A stretch of 64,000 bases of DNA from an uncultured Bacteroidota bacterium (GTDB lineage: Bacteria > Bacteroidota > Bacteroidia > B-17B0 > Aurantibacillaceae), in NCBI GenBank assembly GCA_937873155.1, contig CALMVZ010000024.1:124001-188000 (forward strand), given 5' to 3'. This document shows, one piece after another, positions 17,438 to 26,887 of the stretch (the stretch's first letter is position 1; each line of letters opens with the position of its first letter). A model generated the notes under the pieces. It was not told where the DNA came from, ran no database searches, and saw only the letters and a list, made by a program, of their open reading frames with translations. Made by a program: the position numbers and the translations under genes.

Positions 17438-19966
17438 TTATTTACGCTTCGCAGCCTTCTTACGTGTTGCTTTGATCACCTTTTTAGGAGCTGTGCTTTT
17501 TGAAGCCGCTTTTTTGAAAACGGTTTTTTTGGCCGGTGCTTTTTTTGCAGCTTTTTTAATTTCAACAACTTTAGCACTCTTTCCTTTCGCAGCTTTAGCT
17601 TTTGGTTCAGCCTTTCCTTTTTTAGCCCCGAATTTTTTAGCTTTTGCAGCCTGGTTAGCTATCACTTGTTCATAAGCGTCAATGCCGCCAATGATCTCAA
17701 CTATATCAGCAAAACTTAATTTCGCAGGTTCCTTATCTTTTGGAATTCTGAAGAAATCTTTGCCTAATGTAATGCATGGCCCCCAACGGCCGTGTTGTAC
17801 TTTCAGATCCGGATTCTCAGGGAATGTTTTAATGATCTTTGCAAGATCTTTTTCACGTTTAGCTTTTATCAATTCAATACAACGGTCACCGCTTACAGTA
17901 TAAGGATCATCTTCTTTTGTCAATGAAGTGAACTTAGAATCATGCACAACATAAGGGCCAAATCTTCCGATCCCCACTTTCATTTCTTTCCCTTCAAATT
18001 CACCAACTACACGGGGCATTTTAAATAGTAATAAAGCTTCGTCCAACGTAATAGTTTCCATGCGTTGGTCTTTTCTTAAACCGGCAAATTGTGCTTTGGT
18101 TCCTTTTTCTTCATTGGTCTCGCCAATTTGTGCAAGAGGACCAAATCTTCCGATACGAACAATAACTTTTTTCTTGCTAACCGGATCAATTCCTAATTCG
18201 CGTTCACCGCTTTGGCGTTCACTGTTCTCGGTAGTTTGCTCAACTGTTTTATGGAAAGGTTTGTAGAAATCTTTCAGCATTTTTGTCCAATTCAATTTGC
18301 CTTCCGCAATTTCATCGAACTCTTCTTCTACTTTTGCAGTGAAATGGAAATCTAAAATAACCGGGAAATATTGCAATAAGAAATCATTTACCACCATGCC
18401 GATATCAGTCGGGAATAACTTTGATTTCTCTGCACCTGTATTCTCGGTTTTAGTTTCTTTTTTGATAGTTCCTCCTGTTAAACTCAGGAAAGAATAATTT
18501 CTTGGTGTTCCTTCACGATCAGTTTTCTCAACGTAATTACGTTTTTGAACAGTTGAAATTGTTGGAGCATAGGTAGAAGGACGGCCTATGCCTAATTCTT
18601 CTAATTTCTTCACCAAACTTGCTTCGGTGTAGCGCGGAGGATGATGTGTGAAACGTTGTGTCGCTGTAATTTCCTTGCTTTGTAATTTATCACCCACTTT
18701 TAAAGGAGGTAACATCGACGAGTTCTCATCTTCATTTGTTTCCTCATCATCATCGCTGCTTTCTAAATATACTTTTAAGAAACCATCAAATTTCAATACT
18801 TCACCTTGTGCAACAAAAACTTCATTAGTTGTTGAGATAGTGATCTTCGCTGTAGTTTTTTCTAATTCAGCATCGCTCATCTGCGAAGCAATTGTACGCT
18901 TCCAGATCAGATCATATAACTTCACTTCTTTCGCGTCGCCGTCAACTTCAGTTACATTAATATATGTAGGACGAATAGCTTCGTGAGCTTCTTGCGCCCC
19001 TTTGCTTTTTGTTTTAAAAGTACGAGGCTGATAATATTTTTTTCCGTAATTCTTATTGATGGCTTCGTTAGCCTGGTTCATGGCGGTCTCTGATAAATTC
19101 ACACTATCAGTACGCATGTATGTGATCTTTCCTGCTTCGTATAAACGTTGCGCTAACATCATCGTTTGTGAAACAGAGAAACCTAATTTACGTGCAGCTT
19201 CCTGTTGCAAAGTTGAAGTAGTGAAAGGAGCGGCCGGAGAACGTTTTGCGGGTTTTGTTTCTAAAGTACCAATAGAATAAGATGCAGTTTTGCATTTCTC
19301 TAAAAACTTTTGTGCTTCAGGTTCTGTTGCAAATCGTTTATCTAATTCTGCTTTTAATGTTGCTTTTCCTGCAATGAAAATAGCTGAAACTTTGAATGCT
19401 GATGTAGAAGTAAAATTCTGGATTTCCCTTTCACGTTCAACAATTAAACGAACAGCTACAGATTGAACACGTCCTGCCGATAAACTCGGACGAACCTTAC
19501 GCCATAATATAGGTGATAATTCAAAACCCACTAATCTGTCTAACACACGGCGTGCCTGTTGTGCGTTCACTAAATTAATATCTATACTACGCGGATTTTT
19601 AATTGCTTTTTCAATAGCACCTTTAGTGATCTCGTGAAATACAATACGTTTTGTTTTCTTTGGACTAAGATCTAACGCCTCTGATAAATGCCATGATATT
19701 GCTTCCCCCTCGCGGTCCTCATCGGACGCTAACCAAACCATATCAGCACCTTTACTTAATTTTTTTAATTCAGCTATTACTTTCTCTTTGTCAGGTTGTA
19801 CTTCATAGGTAGGCGTAAAATTATTCTCAATATCAACACCGTATCCCTTCTTCACAAGGTCGCGAATATGCCCGAAACTCGATCTAACCGTAAAATCCTT
19901 ACCCAAAAATCCTTCAATGGTTTTGGCTTTGGCCGGTGACTCAACAATTACTAGATTTTTTGCCAT
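17438..19966 (-). CDS. topA: DNA topoisomerase I with lysine/alanine-rich tail
   Basis: Type IA topoisomerase that relaxes negative supercoils (842 aa). The TOPRIM domain has NLVIVESPAKAKTI and ASDEDREGEAISWHL, and the catalytic tyrosine is in ITYMRTDS (about residue 295). Several C-terminal repeats of the type IGRFGPYV and HGRWGPCITLG replace the classical zinc fingers. The last 70 or so residues are almost entirely Lys, Ala and Pro (KKAAKKAPAKKTVFKK), a histone-H1-like DNA-binding tail seen in many Bacteroidota enzymes. A terminator follows. Confidence 0.97.
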   Translation of the reverse strand: MAKNLVIVESPAKAKTIEGFLGKDFTVRSSFGHIRDLVKKGYGVDIENNFTPTYEVQPDKEKVIAELKKLSKGADMVWLASDEDREGEAISWHLSEALDLSPKKTKRIVFHEITKGAIEKAIKNPRSIDINLVNAQQARRVLDRLVGFELSPILWRKVRPSLSAGRVQSVAVRLIVEREREIQNFTSTSAFKVSAIFIAGKATLKAELDKRFATEPEAQKFLEKCKTASYSIGTLETKPAKRSPAAPFTTSTLQQEAARKLGFSVSQTMMLAQRLYEAGKITYMRTDSVNLSETAMNQANEAINKNYGKKYYQPRTFKTKSKGAQEAHEAIRPTYINVTEVDGDAKEVKLYDLIWKRTIASQMSDAELEKTTAKITISTTNEVFVAQGEVLKFDGFLKVYLESSDDDEETNEDENSSMLPPLKVGDKLQSKEITATQRFTHHPPRYTEASLVKKLEELGIGRPSTYAPTISTVQKRNYVEKTDREGTPRNYSFLSLTGGTIKKETKTENTGAEKSKLFPTDIGMVVNDFLLQYFPVILDFHFTAKVEEEFDEIAEGKLNWTKMLKDFYKPFHKTVEQTTENSERQSGERELGIDPVSKKKVIVRIGRFGPLAQIGETNEEKGTKAQFAGLRKDQRMETITLDEALLLFKMPRVVGEFEGKEMKVGIGRFGPYVVHDSKFTSLTKEDDPYTVSGDRCIELIKAKREKDLAKIIKTFPENPDLKVQHGRWGPCITLGKDFFRIPKDKEPAKLSFADIVEIIGGIDAYEQVIANQAAKAKKFGAKKGKAEPKAKAAKGKSAKVVEIKKAAKKAPAKKTVFKKAASKSTAPKKVIKATRKKAAKRK

Positions 19967-20157
19967 GTTTATAGTACAATGTAAAACAGCCTCATTTTCA
20001 AGTGTTTTAAGTATTAAAACCCTCTTTTTTGCGACTTTTTACGCTAAAAAATTTTGTGCAAAGGAAAATATAAAAAACCGAATTTACCAAATACATTTAT
20101 TAGAGCCTGATTTTTAGTTAATTAAGCCTAATATGTCAAAATGACATAAGAATATCG

Positions 20158-20165
20158 TAACTTTG
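20158..20165 (+). promoter_or_regulatory. -7 box (TAACTTTG) for miaB
   Basis: TAACTTTG fits TAnnTTTG and ends at the G of the alternative GTG start at 20165. Transcription would therefore begin after that GTG, which favours the ATG at 20183. Confidence 0.55.
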
Positions 20166-20182
20166 TGGCCTTTAGCACTAAT

Positions 20183-21613
20183 ATGGAGTTTGAAGATAAG
20201 ATAATAGACGAAAGCAGGCAGGGCGAAGCTTTGATGAAAAAAACCGGAAATGAGGGAAAGAAAAAAATGTTCCTGGAAAGTTACGGTTGCCAGATGAATT
20301 TTGCGGATAGCGAGATAGTCGCGTCTATATTAATAGATAAAGGATATGAGACAACGCAGAATTTTTTAGAAGCGGATGTTATTTTCGTGAACACGTGTGC
20401 TATTCGTGAAAATGCTGAATCAAGAGTTCGTCAGCGTTTGCAAGACTATAAGAAAGTAAAGAAAAATAATCCTGATGCATTAATAGGTGTTTTAGGTTGT
20501 ATGGCGGAGCGTTTGAAATCACAATTCTTAGAACAGGAAAAATTGGTGGATATGGTGGTTGGCCCTGATGCTTACCGTGATCTTCCGAATTTAATTGAGA
20601 TAGCTGAGACCGGACAAAAAGCGGTTAACGTAATATTGAGTAAAGAAGAAACGTACGCTGATATTAGTCCGATGCGTTTGGATAAGAACGGGGTTTCTGC
20701 ATTTATAAGTATCATGCGCGGCTGCGATAATATGTGCAGTTTTTGTGTGGTGCCATTTACACGCGGAAGAGAAAGAAGCCGTGATCCGGAAAGTATAGTT
20801 AAAGAATGTAAAGAAGCTTTTGCTGCCGGATACAGGGAAGTAACTTTATTGGGACAAAACGTTGACTCCTACATTTGGGCCGGCGGCGGATTGAAAAAAG
20901 AAATATTGACTGACGAGCAAAAAGCCGGTGCAACCAACTTCGCGCAATTATTAGAAAAGGTTGCTTTAGTTAGTCCTGATCTTCGTGTTCGCTTTTCCAC
21001 ATCGCATCCCAAAGATATGACCGATGAAGTATTGCACACGATGGCGAAGTATGAGAACATTTGTAAATACATTCACTTACCTGTACAAAGCGGAAACAGT
21101 AATGTGTTGGATAAAATGAATCGTGGATATACACGCGAATGGTATTTAGAAAGAATTGCAGCAGTAAGGAGAATAATGCCGGATTGTGGAATAAGTACAG
21201 ATGTGATAACAGGATTTTGCGGAGAAACGGAAGAAGAACATAAAGAAACAGTTTCTTTAATGGAAAATGTAGTTTACGATTTTGCATATATGTTCATGTA
21301 CAGCGAAAGACCAAAAACTTTAGCTGAACGTAAATTCACGGATGATATTCCTGAAGAGGTTAAGAAGACGCGTTTACAGGAGATCGTTGATCTTCAACGT
21401 AAGCACAGCGAAATAAAAACAAAAGCCGGAGTTGGAAAAATTCATAAAGTATTGATTGAAGGTGTTTCCAAAAAATCAAAAGAAATGCTTTCTGGTCGAA
21501 ATTCACAAAACACAACGGTAGTTTTCCCTAAAGGGAATCATAAAAAAGGAGAGTATGTGAATGTTATGGCAACAAGTTGTACAAGCAGTACTCTTATTGG
21601 AGAAGTCGTTTAA
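20183..21613 (+). CDS. miaB: tRNA-2-methylthio-N6-dimethylallyladenosine synthase MiaB
   Basis: Radical SAM methylthiotransferase acting on i6A37 of tRNAs (476 aa). The UPF0004 domain has [16 protein letters not shown], the [10 protein letters not shown] motif and LGCMAE. The radical SAM core has [22 protein letters not shown], and a C-terminal TRAM domain follows. The upstream in-frame GTG at 20165 is rejected as start because a -7 promoter box overlaps it; ATG 20183 leaves a short leader. In related genomes miaB precedes the sigma-54 regulator gene; here a small four-helix gene intervenes. Confidence 0.95.
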   Translation: MEFEDKIIDESRQGEALMKKTGNEGKKKMFLESYGCQMNFADSEIVASILIDKGYETTQNFLEADVIFVNTCAIRENAESRVRQRLQDYKKVKKNNPDALIGVLGCMAERLKSQFLEQEKLVDMVVGPDAYRDLPNLIEIAETGQKAVNVILSKEETYADISPMRLDKNGVSAFISIMRGCDNMCSFCVVPFTRGRERSRDPESIVKECKEAFAAGYREVTLLGQNVDSYIWAGGGLKKEILTDEQKAGATNFAQLLEKVALVSPDLRVRFSTSHPKDMTDEVLHTMAKYENICKYIHLPVQSGNSNVLDKMNRGYTREWYLERIAAVRRIMPDCGISTDVITGFCGETEEEHKETVSLMENVVYDFAYMFMYSERPKTLAERKFTDDIPEEVKKTRLQEIVDLQRKHSEIKTKAGVGKIHKVLIEGVSKKSKEMLSGRNSQNTTVVFPKGNHKKGEYVNVMATSCTSSTLIGEVV

Positions 21614-21623
21614 GAAGGACATG

Positions 21624-21656
21624 AGAGACCGAAGAGACTTAAGGGATTAAAGAGAC
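21624..21656. repeat. Left inverted repeat next to the four-helix gene
   Basis: Contains AGAGACTTAAGGGATTAAAG. The complement recurs at 22059-22096 as AGTCTCTTAAGTC and AGTCCCTTAAGTC, so the two blocks are imperfect inverted repeats around the 21670-22035 gene. Confidence 0.55.
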
Positions 21657-21669
21657 AAAAGGAAGTTAG

Positions 21670-22035
21670 ATGAACAAGCATAATTATAAGAAACTAACTA
21701 TTTGGCAGGATGGAATGGATATGTATGACCAAATTTATAAATACACGGAATCACTTCCCGTTAAAGAAAAATTCAATTTAATAAGTCAACTTGAAAGATG
21801 TAGTGTTTCCATTCCTTCGAATATTGCGGAAGGCTCAGGTAAAAGAACAAATACACACTTTGCTGAGTTTTTAACTACTGCTTTAACTTCCTCTTATGAA
21901 ATGGAAACACAACTATTAATTTGTGAAAGAAGAAAGTACGGTGACTCAAAAGAGTTGAAAGTGATTTTAAGAAAGGTAGAGGTATTACAAACACAAATAT
22001 CAAACTTTAGAGATAAAATGTTGAATCAAAAATAA
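21670..22035 (+). CDS. Four-helix bundle protein, S23/IVS family
   Basis: A 121-aa protein of the family first seen in 23S rRNA intervening sequences. It shows the signature opening YKKLTIWQDGMDMYDQIYKY, the central SQLERCSVSIPSNIAEGSGKR and the second pair of helices with FLTTALTSSYEMETQL. The molecular role is not established. Members are often found as stand-alone genes in variable positions. Inverted repeats lie on both sides and the neighbours otherwise form a conserved housekeeping run, so it is probably an insertion. Confidence 0.88.
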   Translation: MNKHNYKKLTIWQDGMDMYDQIYKYTESLPVKEKFNLISQLERCSVSIPSNIAEGSGKRTNTHFAEFLTTALTSSYEMETQLLICERRKYGDSKELKVILRKVEVLQTQISNFRDKMLNQK

Positions 22036-22058
22036 AAGCGTTCTGTTAAGCTTAAGCC

Positions 22059-22096
22059 GTCTTTTTAGTCTCTTAAGTCAAACAGTCCCTTAAGTC
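22059..22096. repeat. Right inverted repeat next to the four-helix gene
   Basis: Two copies of AGTC(T/C)CTTAAGTC, complementary to the block at 21624-21656. The block ends eight bases before the sigma-54 activator ATG. Confidence 0.55.
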
Positions 22097-22103
22097 AGTT
22101 AAA

Positions 22104-23336
22104 ATGAGTATACAGGATATAAAACAGCGCTTCGGAATAATTGGAAACAGTCAGTTATTAGAAAGAGCTATCGATATTGCGCGCCAGGTTGCGCCAACTG
22201 ATCTGAACGTATTGATAAACGGAGAAAGCGGAACAGGTAAAGAAGTTTTTCCCCAGATCATTCACCAGAATTCATCACGTAAACACGGACAATATATCGC
22301 CGTTAACTGTGGCGCTATTCCTGAAGGAACTATCGACAGCGAGTTATTCGGTCATGAGAAAGGATCATTTACGGGTGCACATGAAGCACGCAAAGGTTAT
22401 TTTGAAGTCGCGAATGGCGGAACTATCTTTTTAGATGAAGTAGGGGAGTTGCCTTTGGCAACACAAGCACGTTTACTTCGTGTTTTGGAAAGCGGGGAAT
22501 ATATTAAAGTAGGCAGCAGCAAAGTTCAGAAAACCGATGTACGCGTTATTGCAGCTACTAATATTAATTTCTTCCAGGCGATTGAGAGAGGAAAGTTCCG
22601 CGAGGATCTTTATTACCGGTTAAATACAGTTCCAATTTATTTGCCGCCATTGCGTGAACGTAAAGAAGACATTCATTTGTTATTCAGAAAATTCGCCAGT
22701 GATTTTGCCGCTAAGTACAGGATGCCGGTTATCAAATTAACGGTTGATGCTGAACAGTTATTGATGAATTATTATTTTCCCGGTAATGTGCGTCAATTAA
22801 AAAATATCACCGAACAAATTTCCATTATCGAAAAGAACAGGGAGATCAACGCAGATGTATTACTTACGTATCTCCCGAATTTCGGCGTGAATACCTTGCC
22901 TGTGTTGAAGCGTGACAATGCAAGTTCTAACGTGGACATGAATGAGCGTGATATTTTTTATAAGGTACTGGTAGAAATGAAAAAGGATATGAACGATCTG
23001 AAAAAGGTGGTTCATGATATCGTTATCGCTTCACAAGGTCAAAATGGAATTAGCAACGATGATGTGATGATAGCGAACCGTTTATATGATAACATGGAGG
23101 AAGATGATGTTATTGAGAGCGGAATGACTATTCACCCTGCAATTCAGAAAGGAACCGGTAATATCAATAAAACAATTGAAGTGGAAGAATCTCTTTCATT
23201 ACAGGATAAGGAAGTAGATATGATCAAGCGCGCATTAAAAAAACATAAAGGGAAACGTAAATATGCCGCGCAGGAATTAGGCATCAGCGAAAGAACCTTA
23301 TACCGTAAGATCAACGAATATAAAATAGAGGAATAA
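22104..23336 (+). CDS. Sigma-54-dependent transcriptional activator without receiver domain
   Basis: A 410-aa AAA+ bacterial enhancer-binding protein. The ATPase begins almost at the N-terminus. Walker A is GESGTGKE, the sigma-54-contacting loop is GSFTGA (GAFTGA in most members), Walker B is GGTIFLDEVGELP, and the arginine finger region is FREDLYYRLNTVPI. After a linker comes a Fis-type helix-turn-helix (KYAAQELGISERTLYRKINEY). There is no receiver, PAS or GAF domain, so activity must be set by level or by partners. The next gene begins directly after its stop. Confidence 0.94.
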   Translation: MSIQDIKQRFGIIGNSQLLERAIDIARQVAPTDLNVLINGESGTGKEVFPQIIHQNSSRKHGQYIAVNCGAIPEGTIDSELFGHEKGSFTGAHEARKGYFEVANGGTIFLDEVGELPLATQARLLRVLESGEYIKVGSSKVQKTDVRVIAATNINFFQAIERGKFREDLYYRLNTVPIYLPPLRERKEDIHLLFRKFASDFAAKYRMPVIKLTVDAEQLLMNYYFPGNVRQLKNITEQISIIEKNREINADVLLTYLPNFGVNTLPVLKRDNASSNVDMNERDIFYKVLVEMKKDMNDLKKVVHDIVIASQGQNGISNDDVMIANRLYDNMEEDDVIESGMTIHPAIQKGTGNINKTIEVEESLSLQDKEVDMIKRALKKHKGKRKYAAQELGISERTLYRKINEYKIEE

Positions 23337-25310
23337 TTGTCGCTGATAAAGAAATATATTTTAGCGTTCATTTGCTTTTTAAGCCTTGTCAATTCATCTG
23401 CACAGAATGATGACCCGGAAACAACCGCGCTGATATTAAAAGCGACAGGAGAACCTTTAGATACTGTAAGAGAGCGGATATATTTCGAGATCTATGCCAG
23501 GAACAGGAATACAAACCCGATCATCGCCCGTGAATTCGTTTATAAAGCGAATGCTATTTTAAAGCGTAATATAAAAACACATCCAAGAGCTTATTTTTAT
23601 TCTCTCATCGAATGTTCAGCTGTTAACCGTACGTTGGGAAATTATGCAGAGGCACTTCCTTTTATTAATGAAGCTTTCCGTTTTTCCGATAGTTTAAATA
23701 ATTCACATCTCACATCCATAGCTTACGGCGAGAAAGGTTTATTATTGATGTATGTTGGAGATTACGAAAAAGCCAAGGAATGTTTTTTGAAGGAGATCCA
23801 GATAAAAAAAATGAGAGATCCGAAAGACTCCACCATTTTCGGCACTTACAATAACCTCGCCATTATATTCGCCAATACAGGTGATATGGCAAAGGCAGAA
23901 GGATACTTCCGTGATGCATTACAGGCTGCGATAAGACGCGGACAACTTTCAAGTCTGGGTAACGGATATAATAACCTTGGAGTAATAAAAATAATGCAGA
24001 AAAATCTGGACTCAGTGCTGTATTTTCTGGAAAAGGGAATGTATTACCGGAAAAAAACGAAGGATATTCCTAATCTCTCGGGTTCGTATAATAACATGTC
24101 GCTTTATTATAAGGAGCTTAAAGATTATAAGAAAGCGATCAAATATGCCGATACTGCATTGCAACTGGCCAACAGCGTTCAATCCAAAACCGAACTGATA
24201 GAGGTTCTTGACACGTATCATAATATTTACCAGGAAATGGGTGATTATAAAAATGCCTTCAGGTATTATAAACAACGGGCTGATACTTTGAAAAAGATCG
24301 AGAGTAAACGGATAGACCGAAAGATATCAGAATATGAAAGCAGTTTTAATTTGCAAAAGAAACAAGAGGAATTGAATGCAAGTAAGAATGAATTATTACT
24401 GAAGGAATCGGAAGAATCAAAACAAAAGTTGAAGATCAACCTCATGGTTGCAGTTCTTCTTCTTGCCGGTGGCGGGATCTTTATGGTGGTGAACCGTAAT
24501 AAGAAGATCAGTGCGGCTAATAACATAATCTCAGCACAAAAAAAATTGCTGGAAGAGAAACACAAAGACATTACTGATAGTATCAACTATGCTCAAAAGA
24601 TCCAAACGGCATTGATCGTTAGTGAAAAAACTTTATCAAGCAGGGTCGATAATGTGTTCGTGATGTTCAAACCACGTGATATTGTAAGCGGTGATTTTTA
24701 TTGGTATGGGGAGAAGAACGGATTTAAATTGTTAGCCGTAGCGGATTGTACAGGGCATGGTGTGCCGGGCGCGTTCATGAGTATGATCGGAATTACGTTA
24801 TTGAACCAGGTCGTTAATGAAAAAGGAATTACATCACCATCTGAAATATTAAATAAATTGCGTGAGGGTATTATTTCATCTTTGAATATCACAGGTGATA
24901 TTTCTGAAAAACGCGATGGCATGGATGTGGCGCTTATTGCCTGGAATAAGAACGAATTGATCTATTCAGGAGCTAATAATCCATGCGTGGTGATCAGTAA
25001 TAATGAGATCATTGAATTAAAACCGGATAAGCAACCGATCGGTCTGTATGAAAAACAACAGCCTTTCACTGAACAAAAGATAGATCTGAAAAAGGTGGAT
25101 AGTATTTATATGTTCACAGATGGAATTGTAGATCAGTTCGGCGGACCGGAATCTAAAAAGGTGAAAATTAAATTATTCAAGGAATGGTTAAGTGAAATAG
25201 CTATTTACGATTCGATGAAACAAAAAACAGAATTAGAAAAGAAATTAACGGATTGGAAAAAGGACCTTGAACAAACAGACGATATCCTTGTAATTGGAAT
25301 TAAGGCTTAA
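23337..25310 (+). CDS. TPR sensor with SpoIIE/PP2C-type phosphatase
   Basis: A 657-aa membrane protein: signal peptide (IKKYILAFICFLSLVNSSAQ), TPR repeats (about 90-330), coiled coil, one transmembrane helix (about 360-380, LMVAVLLLAGGGIFMVV), a second coiled coil, and a C-terminal SpoIIE phosphatase. Catalytic blocks are FKPRDIVSGDFYW, DCTGHGVPGAFMSMIG, DGMDVALI and FTDGIVDQFGG, with the metal-binding aspartates in place. The start is TTG, immediately after the activator's TAA. It probably dephosphorylates a partner in response to an envelope signal; no anti-sigma or STAS partner is adjacent. Confidence 0.9.
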   Translation: MSLIKKYILAFICFLSLVNSSAQNDDPETTALILKATGEPLDTVRERIYFEIYARNRNTNPIIAREFVYKANAILKRNIKTHPRAYFYSLIECSAVNRTLGNYAEALPFINEAFRFSDSLNNSHLTSIAYGEKGLLLMYVGDYEKAKECFLKEIQIKKMRDPKDSTIFGTYNNLAIIFANTGDMAKAEGYFRDALQAAIRRGQLSSLGNGYNNLGVIKIMQKNLDSVLYFLEKGMYYRKKTKDIPNLSGSYNNMSLYYKELKDYKKAIKYADTALQLANSVQSKTELIEVLDTYHNIYQEMGDYKNAFRYYKQRADTLKKIESKRIDRKISEYESSFNLQKKQEELNASKNELLLKESEESKQKLKINLMVAVLLLAGGGIFMVVNRNKKISAANNIISAQKKLLEEKHKDITDSINYAQKIQTALIVSEKTLSSRVDNVFVMFKPRDIVSGDFYWYGEKNGFKLLAVADCTGHGVPGAFMSMIGITLLNQVVNEKGITSPSEILNKLREGIISSLNITGDISEKRDGMDVALIAWNKNELIYSGANNPCVVISNNEIIELKPDKQPIGLYEKQQPFTEQKIDLKKVDSIYMFTDGIVDQFGGPESKKVKIKLFKEWLSEIAIYDSMKQKTELEKKLTDWKKDLEQTDDILVIGIKA

Positions 25311-25819
25311 TGGTAAAGCATATTATAAAAATAGTTTTAGCGTTTGTATTGGTAACAATGCATTCATGCAAAGTAAAATATTCATTGAACGGGGCTTCCA
25401 TTCCTGCTGAAGCAAAAACTATATCAGTGGGATTTTTTGTCAATAACACTACATTAGGTGCACCGAGTTTATCACAACGGTTCACTGAAAAGATGAGGGA
25501 TGTTGTTTCATCGCAAACAAGATTAGCTCTAGTGAGCCAGAACGGAGACCTGCAATTCGAAGGAAGCATCATGGATTATAATATTTCCCCGGTGGCGATC
25601 CAAAGTACAGATCTTGCAGGTTTGAACCGTTTAACAATAACCGTAAATGTTAAATACAGTAATAGATTTGATGCGGGAAAAAATTTCGAACAGAATTTTA
25701 CCCGTTTCGCGGATTATAAAAGCACGGAAAGTATTAATGCCAGGGAAGCCGATCTTGTTGCCGAGATCTACAGGCAATTAACAGAAGATGTGTTTAACAA
25801 GGCATTCAATAATTGGTAA
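25310..25819 (+). CDS. lptE: LptE-family LPS-assembly lipoprotein
   Basis: Outer-membrane lipoprotein that plugs the LptD barrel during lipopolysaccharide export (169 aa). It has a signal peptide with the lipobox residue Cys20 (VTMHSC), then SVGFFVNNTTLGAPSLSQRFTEKMRD, a pattern typical of Bacteroidota LptE. The ATG overlaps the preceding TAA by one base (TAATG), so the pair is translationally coupled. LptD is not in the window. Confidence 0.85.
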   Translation: MVKHIIKIVLAFVLVTMHSCKVKYSLNGASIPAEAKTISVGFFVNNTTLGAPSLSQRFTEKMRDVVSSQTRLALVSQNGDLQFEGSIMDYNISPVAIQSTDLAGLNRLTITVNVKYSNRFDAGKNFEQNFTRFADYKSTESINAREADLVAEIYRQLTEDVFNKAFNNW

Positions 25820-25942
25820 CCACCGATTTCACAGATTAACACAGGTAAAATCTTCAATAGCCATCGATCAGGGTCTAATATATCCGCGAAAATCTGTGGC
25901 TAAAAGCACTTTTCGATCTGCGTTAATCTGTGAAATATGTGG
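25820..25942. repeat. Imperfect inverted repeat between lptE and the next TPR gene
   Basis: Arms at 25820-25844 and 25918-25942 are 25 bases long and share ATTTCACAGATTAAC with about three mismatches overall. They enclose a 73-base loop with a further internal partial copy (AATCTGTGGCTAA). Confidence 0.7.
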
Positions 25943-25951
25943 CTAAAATTG

Positions 25952-25959
25952 TATTTTTG
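25952..25959 (+). promoter_or_regulatory. -7 box (TATTTTTG) before the TTG-started TPR gene
   Basis: TATTTTTG fits TAnnTTTG and ends nine bases before the TTG at 25968, implying a very short leader. Confidence 0.45.
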
Positions 25960-25967
25960 ACCAAGTC

Positions 25968-26873
25968 TTGAAACAAAGCGAACTCATACAACTCATTTCA
26001 ACACCTTACCGTTCAAGTTATGGTGATATGGAAAAACTGCAGGATCTAAAGAAGCAATTTCCTTTCTTTCAGTCGGCACATATGTTGCTCACGCTTGTCT
26101 CAAAAAAATTCGACAGTGGGATCTACCAGGATACATTACGTAAAACAGCTATTTCAATTCCGAACCGTGCGCGGTTGTACAATTTGTTGAATTCAGAAGA
26201 AGCTCTTGTTGAAGAGAAAATTTCCATTGAAAGCGGGGAGAAGAAAACTACTGAGATCGAACATTTAAAAGCGATCGAATTACATTCGGATATAAAATTA
26301 ACTGAAGAAGAGCTGACCAAACAGGTTGAGAAACAAGTTGAGAAAGATATTATTACAGCCTTTGTTGAGAAAGAAGTTTTAAAAACTCACGATTGGTATA
26401 AACCGAAAGAAAAGAAGGAAGTTAAGAAGGTTGAGGAGAAAAAAGAGGAGATCAATTCAGGTAGTTTCTCGGATTGGCTACAAGCGCTTAAAAAAGCAGA
26501 CAGGGTAGAAGAAAGGGTTGAGAATAAAAAAGAAGAAACTGAAGAAGAACAGGAATCGAGGATAATTACCACATTCAAAAAACCTGAAGACAAAAAGGCG
26601 AAGGAAAAAGCCATAATTGATAAGATCATTGAAGCTGAGCCGGGGAATATCCGTCTGGATCCTAACCAAAGGTTCTTTGAAGCTAATCAAAAAGCAAAGG
26701 AAAGTCTGCTTGAGAACGAGCATTTAGTGACTGAAACCCTCGCTAAGATCTATGCCCTTCAGGGGAATGTCCCAAAAGCGGTTAGGGCCTACGAAATTTT
26801 AAGTTTGAAATTTCCCCAAAAAAGTGCTTACTTTGCATCCCTTATCGAAAATCTGAAAAAGGAAAACAAGTAA
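25968..26873 (+). CDS. TPR-containing protein of unknown function
   Basis: A 301-aa soluble protein. The N-terminal 75 residues (KQSELIQLISTPYRSSYGDMEKLQDLKKQFPFFQSAHMLL) resemble a recurrent Bacteroidota domain ahead of secG. The middle is a highly charged Glu/Lys segment (about 85-200), and the C-terminus has a TPR-like hairpin (ETLAKIYALQGNVPKAVRAYEIL). The start is TTG, kept because the family N-terminus would be lost at the next ATG (26028). It lies 14 bases before secG, so co-transcription is likely. The function is unknown. Confidence 0.75.
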   Translation: MKQSELIQLISTPYRSSYGDMEKLQDLKKQFPFFQSAHMLLTLVSKKFDSGIYQDTLRKTAISIPNRARLYNLLNSEEALVEEKISIESGEKKTTEIEHLKAIELHSDIKLTEEELTKQVEKQVEKDIITAFVEKEVLKTHDWYKPKEKKEVKKVEEKKEEINSGSFSDWLQALKKADRVEERVENKKEETEEEQESRIITTFKKPEDKKAKEKAIIDKIIEAEPGNIRLDPNQRFFEANQKAKESLLENEHLVTETLAKIYALQGNVPKAVRAYEILSLKFPQKSAYFASLIENLKKENK

Positions 26874-26887
26874 AAAATTAAAATATC

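Noticed and set aside
20165-20182. GTG start for miaB
   Set aside because: It overlaps the TAACTTTG -7 box; ATG 20183 fits the promoter and needs no rare start.
26123-26723. Serine/phenylalanine-rich minus-strand frames
   Set aside because: They are the antisense of the Glu/Lys-rich stretch of the TPR gene at 25968-26873.
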